Source of the DNA: Acetatifactor sp.
GTDB taxonomy: Bacteria; Bacillota; Clostridia; Lachnospirales; Lachnospiraceae
Direction of reading: 5' to 3'
Length of the DNA stretch: 64,000 nt
Assembly (NCBI GenBank): GCA_024695935.1
Contig: JAILHH010000022.1
Location: 124,001-188,000, forward strand
Under the pieces are notes generated by a model, which had not been told where the DNA came from, made no database searches, and saw only the letters and a program-made list of their open reading frames with translations. Made by a program: the position numbers and the translations under genes. Numbering within the stretch: position 1 is the stretch's first letter; each line of letters opens with the position of its first letter. Shown piece by piece: positions 9,185 to 15,790 of this stretch.

Positions 9185-9304
9185 ATGAGCGCTGGATTTT
9201 TGATACTGGGTGGCGGATTGCTTATCATCATTATTGCGGTGGTCATCTCCGTTGTTTCTTCCGTGGTAAGTGCCGTTGCCGCAGATCAGGACGAAGAGGA
9301 ATAA
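9185..9304 (+). CDS. 39-residue single-span membrane peptide
   Basis: This short frame starts with ATG 4 bases after an excellent GAGGAGGG ribosome site and ends with TAA at 9302-9304. It encodes M-S-A-G-F-L-I-L-G-G-G followed by a strongly hydrophobic stretch (L-L-I-I-I-I-A-V-V-I-S-V-V) and an acidic tail D-Q-D-E-E-E. It has its own consensus promoter and a strong terminator, so it is a genuine monocistronic gene despite its size. Function is unknown; it is a small membrane protein with a cytoplasmic or extracellular acidic tail. It lies between the divergent pilus operon and the convergent MATE gene, with no obvious link to either. Confidence 0.75.
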   Translation: MSAGFLILGGGLLIIIIAVVISVVSSVVSAVAADQDEEE

Positions 9305-9310
9305 AAATTT

Positions 9311-9339
9311 AGAGGTTGCGAAATGCAACCTCTTTTTTA
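9311..9339. terminator. Intrinsic terminator between convergent genes
   Basis: AGAGGTTGC (9311-9319) pairs perfectly with GCAACCTCT (9325-9333), with loop GAAAT, followed by a T run on the plus strand and preceded by A-rich sequence. It serves the 39-residue peptide gene and probably also the convergent MATE gene. Confidence 0.85.
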
Positions 9340-9340
9340 T

Positions 9341-10690
9341 TTATATTGAACTGTAATCCAGTCTCTTTTTTAATACCTTCATCACATGGAAATATGCCGG
9401 TATCAGGAAGAAATCCGCAAATATCCATGCCATTGGGTTACCCAGGATCGTACCCATAAAGCCAAAGAGCGGCACAAAAGTAAATGCCACAAGTGCTCTT
9501 CCGACCATCTCCAAAGCTCCTGCGATAACGGCAAAACCGGAAAAGCCCATTCCCTGTATCAGGAACCTCACCACATTCACAAAGGTGAGTAATATATAGG
9601 TTCCCGTATTCACATACAGATACATCTTTACATTTTCTATGACCTGAAGCTCCGATGCATCAACAAACATAAGAGCCATATATTTTGCCGTAAAAAGCGT
9701 GATCACAAAGATTCCCACAGAATAACCGATGCCCAATTTCAGACATTCCTTTAATCCCACACCGATTCTGTCAAGCCGCTTTGCTCCCACATTCTGACCG
9801 CCGTAGGTTGCCATTGTATTTCCAAGGGCTTCAAAAGGGCATCCCAAAATGTTTGCTATCCTCGAGCCTGCTGTGATAGATGCCACAGCCATTGAGCCCA
9901 GGGTGTTTGTGGCACTCTGAAGCACCACTCCGCCTATTGCGGTGATCGAATACTGAAGTCCCATGGGTACACCCATTTTGCACAAAGTTCCCATCATATG
10001 ACTCTCAAATTTCCACTCATCGCCATTTATACGCAGGATCTCGAATTTTTTTATCATATACCAGACACATGCGATTCCGGAAATCCCCTGGGAGATAACT
10101 GTTGCGTATGCCGCCCCCTTCACACCCATTCCGAATTTCATGATAAATATAAGGTCCAGCGCGATATTGGTAAAAGACGACAGGAGCAGAAAATAAACCG
10201 GAGTCTTTGAATCTCCGAGACTTCTGATGATGCCTGCCGCCACATTGTATAAAAACACCGTGGGGATTCCTAAAAATATGATAAACAGATAGTCCACCGA
10301 CTCATTTATGATATTATCCGGAGTCCTCATCCATGTCAGGATATCCCTGCACAAAACCGCTGTCACAGTGGTGATCACAACCGAGAAAAACAGGGACAGA
10401 TATATGGTATTTGCCACAAATTTTCTAAGTCCCACATAGTCTCCCGCACCGAATTTATGGGCAAGAGGAATGGCAAAACCGCTGCAGGTACCGCCGCAAA
10501 ATCCAATGGTCAAAAAACATACGGATCCCGTAGCACCTACTGCCGCCAATGATTCTATGCCAAGATACTTACCGACAATTATAGTATCCACAATGCTGTA
10601 AAACTGCTGAAACAGATATCCCACCAAAAGAGGAATGGAAAAACCCAGAATAAGCTTCATGGGTGAGCCCTCTGTCATGTTCTTAGTCAT
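9341..10690 (-). CDS. MATE family multidrug/cation antiporter
   Basis: This 449-residue, 12-helix protein is of the MATE family (DinF/NorM/MepA-like exporters). Family marks are the N-terminal G-S-P-M-K-L-I-L-G-F-S-I-P-L segment, Q-Q-F-Y-S-I-V-D-T-I-I-V-G-K near residue 30, and the inter-repeat symmetry. The start is placed at the ATG at 10690, preceded by AAGGAG; a longer frame upstream lacks a ribosome site. Such proteins export drugs or metabolites using Na+ or H+ gradients; the substrate cannot be read from sequence. It stands alone with its own promoter (10722-10750), downstream of a repeat array. Confidence 0.9.
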   Translation of the reverse strand: MTKNMTEGSPMKLILGFSIPLLVGYLFQQFYSIVDTIIVGKYLGIESLAAVGATGSVCFLTIGFCGGTCSGFAIPLAHKFGAGDYVGLRKFVANTIYLSLFFSVVITTVTAVLCRDILTWMRTPDNIINESVDYLFIIFLGIPTVFLYNVAAGIIRSLGDSKTPVYFLLLSSFTNIALDLIFIMKFGMGVKGAAYATVISQGISGIACVWYMIKKFEILRINGDEWKFESHMMGTLCKMGVPMGLQYSITAIGGVVLQSATNTLGSMAVASITAGSRIANILGCPFEALGNTMATYGGQNVGAKRLDRIGVGLKECLKLGIGYSVGIFVITLFTAKYMALMFVDASELQVIENVKMYLYVNTGTYILLTFVNVVRFLIQGMGFSGFAVIAGALEMVGRALVAFTFVPLFGFMGTILGNPMAWIFADFFLIPAYFHVMKVLKKRLDYSSI

Positions 10691-10721
10691 TGAATTTACT
10701 CCTTTTCTTAAATGTGCACTC

Positions 10722-10750
10722 ACTATAGCACAATGCAAAAACAGTTTCAA
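10722..10750 (-). promoter_or_regulatory. Promoter of the MATE gene
   Basis: On the minus strand TTGAAA (10750-10745) and TATAGT (10727-10722) are separated by 17 bases, 32 bases upstream of the MATE start codon. Confidence 0.7.
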
Positions 10751-10788
10751 TTCAAATCTCTTATCCCACCGCCACTCGCCCGGCAAAA

Positions 10789-11078
10789 ATGCAACGCGGA
10801 TTGAGGGTCGGCCTGTTTCTGTTGCATTTTCACCGCCTTCACTGCCCTTTTATGCAACACAGATTGAAGGTCAGCTCATTTCTGTTGCATTTCCACCGCC
10901 TCCACTGCCCTTTTATGCAACACAGATTGAGGGTCAGCTCATTTCTGTTGCATTTTCAGCGCCTCCACTGCCCTTTTATGCAACACAGATTGAAGGTCAG
11001 CTCATTTCTGTTGCATTTTCACCGCCCCACTGCTCTTCTATGCAACACAGATTGAGGGTCAACTTGTTTCTGTTGCAT
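10789..11078. repeat. Five-copy 63-bp tandem repeat, each with inverted 8-base arms
   Basis: Five 39-base elements start at 10789, 10852, 10915, 10978 and 11040. Each begins ATGCAAC(A) and ends TGTTGCAT, so the ends can pair as an 8-base stem. The central part reads near GATTGAGGGTCAGCTC. They are joined by nearly identical 24-base linkers (CACCGCCTCCACTGCCC core), giving a 63-base period; the last period is 62 through a one-base loss. The first copy is the most divergent in its left arm. The block fills most of the 397-base gap between the MATE and rhaD genes, which holds no convincing gene; frames open across it only because 63 is a multiple of three. It may act as a folded RNA 3' end for the rha operon, a protein-binding array, or a REP-like mobile repeat. 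Confidence 0.9.
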
Positions 11079-11087
11079 TCATATTAT

Positions 11088-11906
11088 TCAGTTCAGAAAT
11101 TCTTCTGAAAGAGATACGTTAAATGCCTTTGCCAGGTCTCTAAAGTTATCCGAAGTGATGGTCTGCAGCTTTTTCGGGCTCATGGAAAGAGTTTTAACCA
11201 GGATCTCTGCAGACTTTTCTGCGGTGTGCATAAGTCCGAATGTCAGATCAAAGTCCTCTCCCGATGCAAAGGTTCCGTGATGAGCCCAAATAGCCAGATC
11301 ATACTTTTCCATGAGTTTACTTGTGGCCACTGCGATCTCTTTCCCGCCCGGAACCATCCAGGGTACCACTCCCACGCCCTGTGGAAATACAACGGGACAT
11401 TCCGTTGCCATCTCCCACAATTCTCTTGTAAAGACTTTGTCATCAAGGGGAAGTACAAAAGTAAGGGCTATGATATTCGTGGTATGGGCATGGTATATCA
11501 CTCTGTGCTTTCCTCCGGAAACTCTCTTTTTTACCTCATGATTCATCAGATGCGAAGGAAGCTCCGAAGTAGGTCTTCCTCCATTTTTAAGCCCCCATAC
11601 GATCCTGTATTTTTTCCCTGAATCATCTATCTCGATGATGCATAGCGAATCCTCAGGGTCTATCGACACATTTCTGAAAAACTTACCGCTTCCCGTCACG
11701 AAAAAAAACTCGCCGGCAAGCCTGGGGACATCCGTTCCTGTCTCTCGCCATTCTCCGGGGCACAGGTCATCCTCCACTGCTTTGATCTCCGTATTTTTAA
11801 TGCGATATGACAGATTTCCTCCGTTTCTCTCATGCCATCCCATTCTCCATCCGTCATCGGCCATTCTGATAAATCCTTTTGCAAATCCAGTATCCAGTAC
11901 TTTCAT
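11088..11906 (-). CDS. rhaD: L-rhamnulose-1-phosphate aldolase
   Basis: This 272-residue class II aldolase cleaves L-rhamnulose 1-phosphate to DHAP and L-lactaldehyde. The N-terminus G-W-H-E-R-N-G-G-N-L-S is the family signature (phosphate-binding region). Zinc ligands are visible as His139 and His141 in Y-H-A-H-T-T-N and His209/His210 in W-A-H-H-G-T-F, with the catalytic Glu of T-S-E-L-P-S-H at about 115. It is last in the rhaB-rhaA-rhaD operon, 10 bases after rhaA. Length matches the Escherichia enzyme. The repeat array starts right after its stop. Confidence 0.95.
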   Translation of the reverse strand: MKVLDTGFAKGFIRMADDGWRMGWHERNGGNLSYRIKNTEIKAVEDDLCPGEWRETGTDVPRLAGEFFFVTGSGKFFRNVSIDPEDSLCIIEIDDSGKKYRIVWGLKNGGRPTSELPSHLMNHEVKKRVSGGKHRVIYHAHTTNIIALTFVLPLDDKVFTRELWEMATECPVVFPQGVGVVPWMVPGGKEIAVATSKLMEKYDLAIWAHHGTFASGEDFDLTFGLMHTAEKSAEILVKTLSMSPKKLQTITSDNFRDLAKAFNVSLSEEFLN

Positions 11907-11916
11907 ATATCCTCCA

Positions 11917-13176
11917 TCATGCGCGTTTTACCAGCACATTTTCTTCATAATCCGTTATCTTTTCAAACCACTCAATTCCACTATCTACACCGCATTCCCT
12001 GCAATATTCTTCCCAGACCGCGCCAAAGGGCAGCATCTTTACTTCCTCCTGCATGGCCATAAGCTTCGTCAGATCGTTTGTATCCTGCAGTGTTTTAAGT
12101 GTTTCATTTGGCATGCAAAGAGCATACAAAAGAGCCTTTTGCCAGCTTCTGAAACCCACAACCCACGCGGATATTCTGTTTATGCTTGCATCAAAATAAT
12201 CAAGGGCCATGTGAACTCTGTCTAAACCGTCGCAGCGAACTATCTCTTTTGCCATCTCCCTTGTCTCATCATCAAACAAAACCACGTGATCCGAATCCCA
12301 TCTGACGGGTCTGGTGATATGAAGCGCTATCTCCGGGAAATAGCAAAGAAGCGCAGGAATCTTGTCTGAAACCACCTCTGTGGGATGGTAATGACCGTTG
12401 TCCATAAGTGGTAAAATACCTTCGTGGGATGCCGCAAAAGAGAGTGTGAACTCAGCGGAACCTGCCGTATATGACTCAACACCAATTCCAAATACTTTTG
12501 ATTCCACGCAGATCTTTACCTTGCTCGCATCATGAGGTTCGGATATTATCTGTTCGATAGAATCCTTATATCGAAGTCTCGGCCCCATTCTGTCTGCAGG
12601 AATGTCTTTGTATCCGTCACCGATCCAGATATTCATGACACAGGGAACCCCTGTCTCAGCCGCAAAATATTCCGAAATCCTCACACAAGCCTTTCCGTGC
12701 CTGATCCAAAACTGTCTGGTATCTTCGTCCGGGCTTGTCAGAGTCAGACCGTCCTTTACCCTGTCATGGGAAAAGAATGTGGGATTAAAATCTATACCAA
12801 GATCTCTTTCTTTTGCAAATCTGACCCATTTTGCAAAATGTTCCGGCCTCAATACATCTCTGTCCGCAAATCCTGCTTCATCAAAGATGGCATAATTGGC
12901 ATGAAGATTTAATTTCTTCTTTCCGGGCATCAGGCTTAATGCCATATCGATATCCTGCATGAGTTCCTCGGGAGTCTTTGCCTTTCCGGGATAATTTCCG
13001 GTGGTCTGGATCCCCCCGGTTAAGGGGCCGTCATGGTCAAAACCGGTCACATCATCCCCCTGCCAACAGTGAAGTGAAACAGGGATATCCTTTAACCTTT
13101 TGATAGCCCGGTCCGTATCAACGCCATACCTTTCATATTCTCTTTTTGCTTCTTCATAAAAACTCTTTCCGCTCAT
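11917..13176 (-). CDS. rhaA: L-rhamnose isomerase
   Basis: This 419-residue enzyme converts L-rhamnose to L-rhamnulose in the cytoplasm. Start: the ATG at 13176 is preceded by GGAGG with a 5-base gap; an ATG 21 bases upstream lacks this. The length then equals that of Escherichia RhaA. Recognisable segments are S-L-H-C-W-Q-G-D-D-V near residue 33, L-N-L-H-A-N-Y near 90, W-I-G-D-G-Y-K-D near 185, and the metal-binding region M-D-N-G-H-Y-H-P-T-E near 257. It follows rhaB by 40 bases. Confidence 0.95.
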   Translation of the reverse strand: MSGKSFYEEAKREYERYGVDTDRAIKRLKDIPVSLHCWQGDDVTGFDHDGPLTGGIQTTGNYPGKAKTPEELMQDIDMALSLMPGKKKLNLHANYAIFDEAGFADRDVLRPEHFAKWVRFAKERDLGIDFNPTFFSHDRVKDGLTLTSPDEDTRQFWIRHGKACVRISEYFAAETGVPCVMNIWIGDGYKDIPADRMGPRLRYKDSIEQIISEPHDASKVKICVESKVFGIGVESYTAGSAEFTLSFAASHEGILPLMDNGHYHPTEVVSDKIPALLCYFPEIALHITRPVRWDSDHVVLFDDETREMAKEIVRCDGLDRVHMALDYFDASINRISAWVVGFRSWQKALLYALCMPNETLKTLQDTNDLTKLMAMQEEVKMLPFGAVWEEYCRECGVDSGIEWFEKITDYEENVLVKRA

Positions 13177-13216
13177 CTCTTCCTCCGATCGATCCATTTC
13201 TATCCGGCCTGTTTTT

Positions 13217-14626
13217 CTATATCTTTGCCGGCTTATACTCCTTTATCTCAAATGATTCAAATACACTTTCCCTTGCCTTACTCAGGGAATCAAATTCCCG
13301 GGCGGATATCATCTGACAGATGATATTGCCGATGGCTGTTGCCTCAACAGGCCCTGTTAAAACTGTTCGCTCTGTATGCTCTGCGGTAAGGCTGTTTAAA
13401 TATTCCGCATTTGCGCCTCCCCCGATAACATGAATGCATTTAAAATCATGTCTCTTTATCTCAGATAATCTGCTAAATACATCCCCGTAGCATTTGGCCA
13501 GACTGTTATAGACAACTGATGCAACCTGCGAGAGACTCTGTGGAACCTGCTGCCCCGTTTCCTCACATGCCTTTTTTATCTCTTCTGTCATGCTCTTTGG
13601 GGCAAGAAACCTGCTGTCATTGCAGTCAACAATTGAATTTATCTTTTCAAGGGATGCCATCTTACACAATTCTCCATAGCTTAAATCCGGTGCAAGTTCA
13701 CTCTTTACAGACTGTATCATCCACAGACCCATGATATTTTTAAGATATCTGAATCTGTATTCATACCCGCCCTCATTGGTAAAATTATCCTTTCTGCTTT
13801 CAAAAGAGCAGTCCGGTGCATCGCATTCCGTCCCCATAAGGGACCAGGTTCCCGAACTTATATAAACCACATCGCCCTTCCAAGCGGGAACTGCCATCAC
13901 CGCAGAAGCTGTATCATGGGTTGCAACAAGGATGACCTTAGTGTCAAATCCCACTTCATCCTTTATCTTTTTACTGAAGCCCCCAATGCAGGTTCCCGGC
14001 ATATTCAGTTCCCCGAATATCCCCTCCGGAAAGCCCAGAGCATTTATTATCTCAAAGTCCCAGTCCTTTTTTTCCGCATTCACAAGGCCTGTTGTGGTCC
14101 CATTCGTATATTCGCTCATCTTTATATCTGTAAGCAGGAAATTCAAATACTCCGGGATCATCAAAAGTCTCTTTCCCTGCTTAAGTTTGTCCGGTTCCTT
14201 TTCCTTCAGATACATGAGCTGGTAAATCGTATTAAAAGGCTGTTTTTGAATGCCTGTCCTCTTATACAGCTCTTCTTCAGAGATAAAAGTTTTTACCTTT
14301 TCATCCATTCCCTCGGTTCTGCCATCCCTGTATCCCACAGCGTTACCGATCAAATCTCCATTTTCATCTAACAGTACAAAGTCAACACCCCATGTGTCTA
14401 TCCCCATGGTCTCCGGGATCTTACCCAGATCTCGGCATTTCTTTAATCCTTCCAGAACATGATAAAAAAGCTTTTCCATATTCCAGCACTTATGTCCGTC
14501 TATGGATTCCATTCCATTTGGAAACCTGTATACTTCCTCAAGTTTTATCTTTCCGTTTACAAGATGACCTAAAATATGTCGTCCCCCGGAAGCACCGATA
14601 TCTATGGCCAGGTGATATCTCTCCAT
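13217..14626 (-). CDS. rhaB: Rhamnulokinase
   Basis: This 469-residue FGGY-family sugar kinase phosphorylates L-rhamnulose at C1. The ATP-site loop D-I-G-A-S-G-G-R lies at residues 9-16, the substrate segment G-I-D-T-W-G-V-D-F near 80, the second phosphate segment S-S-G-T-W-S-L-M near 260, and the adenosine motif I-G-G-G-A-N near 400. It is the first gene of the three-gene catabolic operon. The ribosome site is weak (GGAG 11 bases before the ATG). An AraC-type regulator gene ends just upstream, separated by a terminator, so the kinase gene probably has its own promoter in 14627-14700. Confidence 0.95.
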   Translation of the reverse strand: MERYHLAIDIGASGGRHILGHLVNGKIKLEEVYRFPNGMESIDGHKCWNMEKLFYHVLEGLKKCRDLGKIPETMGIDTWGVDFVLLDENGDLIGNAVGYRDGRTEGMDEKVKTFISEEELYKRTGIQKQPFNTIYQLMYLKEKEPDKLKQGKRLLMIPEYLNFLLTDIKMSEYTNGTTTGLVNAEKKDWDFEIINALGFPEGIFGELNMPGTCIGGFSKKIKDEVGFDTKVILVATHDTASAVMAVPAWKGDVVYISSGTWSLMGTECDAPDCSFESRKDNFTNEGGYEYRFRYLKNIMGLWMIQSVKSELAPDLSYGELCKMASLEKINSIVDCNDSRFLAPKSMTEEIKKACEETGQQVPQSLSQVASVVYNSLAKCYGDVFSRLSEIKRHDFKCIHVIGGGANAEYLNSLTAEHTERTVLTGPVEATAIGNIICQMISAREFDSLSKARESVFESFEIKEYKPAKI

Positions 14627-14700
14627 CTCTGATTTTTCTCCTTTTTTCTATCCGTTTTCTCTGTATATACGTCAATCTTATGAAAAAAAGAAAAACAAAA

Positions 14701-14736
14701 AAAGGACGACTTTTAATTAAAAAAGTGTCCTTTTTT
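14701..14736 (-). terminator. Intrinsic terminator after the AraC-type regulator
   Basis: AAAAGTGTCCTTT (14721-14733) and AAAGGACGACTTTT (14701-14714) form a stem with one bulged base. On the minus strand it is followed by a T run, ending the long ABC/GH/regulator operon before rhaB. Confidence 0.75.
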
Positions 14737-14763
14737 GTAATATGAAACAAAAGCTTTCACACA

Positions 14764-15735
14764 TCAGTATTTTTCCTGATTTTCATTCCTGTAGCGCTTT
14801 GGAGTAACCCCGTAGCGGGCCTGAAAGATTCTGTGGAAATAGCTTAAATTCTCATATCCTACGGCGATACCCACATCTGCCACCGCCATGGCAGTATGGG
14901 TCAGCAGATAGGCAGCCTGAGACAGTCTCTTGCTCTGCAGAAGTTCTGTATATGTCATACCCGTTTGTGTCTTTATTTCTTTTGACAGCCAATAGAAATT
15001 ATAATGGAGTCTGTCAGCTAATTCTTTTAATCCGCCGTCCCTGTAATGCTCCTCAATATACCTTAATACTGTCATGATCAGTTTCCTGCTCTCATCCTCA
15101 GACTCCATATCGGCAGCCTCAGCATAATTTAACAATTGTAAAAACAAAAGCCCCATGGTTATCTGATTGATACTCCTCTTGTTTGACTGTCTGTTCATGA
15201 TGGTCCATATCAGGTTTTCGACCAGATTTTGAATGGGCAGTATTTCTGAAACCTTGAAATGAATGAAGCTGCTGTTACTCTTTCCACCCTTTAAGCACTG
15301 GACCACAAATTCCCTGAGAGAATTTTCATCCTGATCGATCATGGGAAGGACCGCATCAAAAAACTCCGGGAGTATGATAAAATTAACCGCCAGATCGTCT
15401 TTTCCCGCTTCCTCTATCTCCTGTACGGCATTCTGGCTTAAAAACAGCAGTTCACCCTGTTTCAGATAAACATCCCTGCCGTTTATAATGTGATGAAGAG
15501 ATCCTGAACAGACATAGATCACTTCCACATAATTGTGGGTGTGGGGCGGAAAATGAACAAATCTCGTATGCTTTCTGATCGTTATAAGTTTTCCTTCATC
15601 CAAAAGCTTCTTTGCATCATATACATGTTCTTCGCCGCTTTGATAAAGCGAATCATTTATATGATGATCACCATCCAATATCTGCTGTTCTTCAGGCGTG
15701 ATCTTTTGAAGTTCCAATAAAATGGACTGATCCAT
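14764..15735 (-). CDS. AraC-family regulator with cupin sensor, RhaS/RhaR-like
   Basis: This protein of about 323 residues has an N-terminal AraC-type cupin (H-T-R-F-V-H-F-P-P-H-T-H-N-Y near residues 50-65) and two C-terminal helix-turn-helix units (L-A-D-R-L-H-Y-N-F-Y-W-L-S-K, then V-G-Y-E-N-L-S-Y-F-H-R-I-F ending P-K-R-Y-R). The start is placed at the ATG at 15735 after AAGGAG; an ATG at 15804 is also open and would overlap the GH30 gene by 14 bases. Its place between the sugar-uptake/GH operon and rhaBAD suggests that it senses L-rhamnose or a pectin-derived sugar and activates one or both. That target is inference. Confidence 0.85.
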   Translation of the reverse strand: MDQSILLELQKITPEEQQILDGDHHINDSLYQSGEEHVYDAKKLLDEGKLITIRKHTRFVHFPPHTHNYVEVIYVCSGSLHHIINGRDVYLKQGELLFLSQNAVQEIEEAGKDDLAVNFIILPEFFDAVLPMIDQDENSLREFVVQCLKGGKSNSSFIHFKVSEILPIQNLVENLIWTIMNRQSNKRSINQITMGLLFLQLLNYAEAADMESEDESRKLIMTVLRYIEEHYRDGGLKELADRLHYNFYWLSKEIKTQTGMTYTELLQSKRLSQAAYLLTHTAMAVADVGIAVGYENLSYFHRIFQARYGVTPKRYRNENQEKY

Positions 15736-15790
15736 ATATCCGATCTCCTTTTTCTCCGATATCTGATCACATGATATCATATCGTCGTTT

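Noticed and set aside
10789-11078. CRISPR array
   Set aside because: Repeat spacing is regular, but the spacers are nearly identical to each other and only 24 bases long, and no cas genes are present. This is a tandem repeat.
10635-11108. Plus-strand repeat proteins of 157 and 88 residues across the repeat block
   Set aside because: They are open only because the 63-base period is divisible by three; neither has a ribosome site, and the longer one runs into the MATE gene antisense strand.
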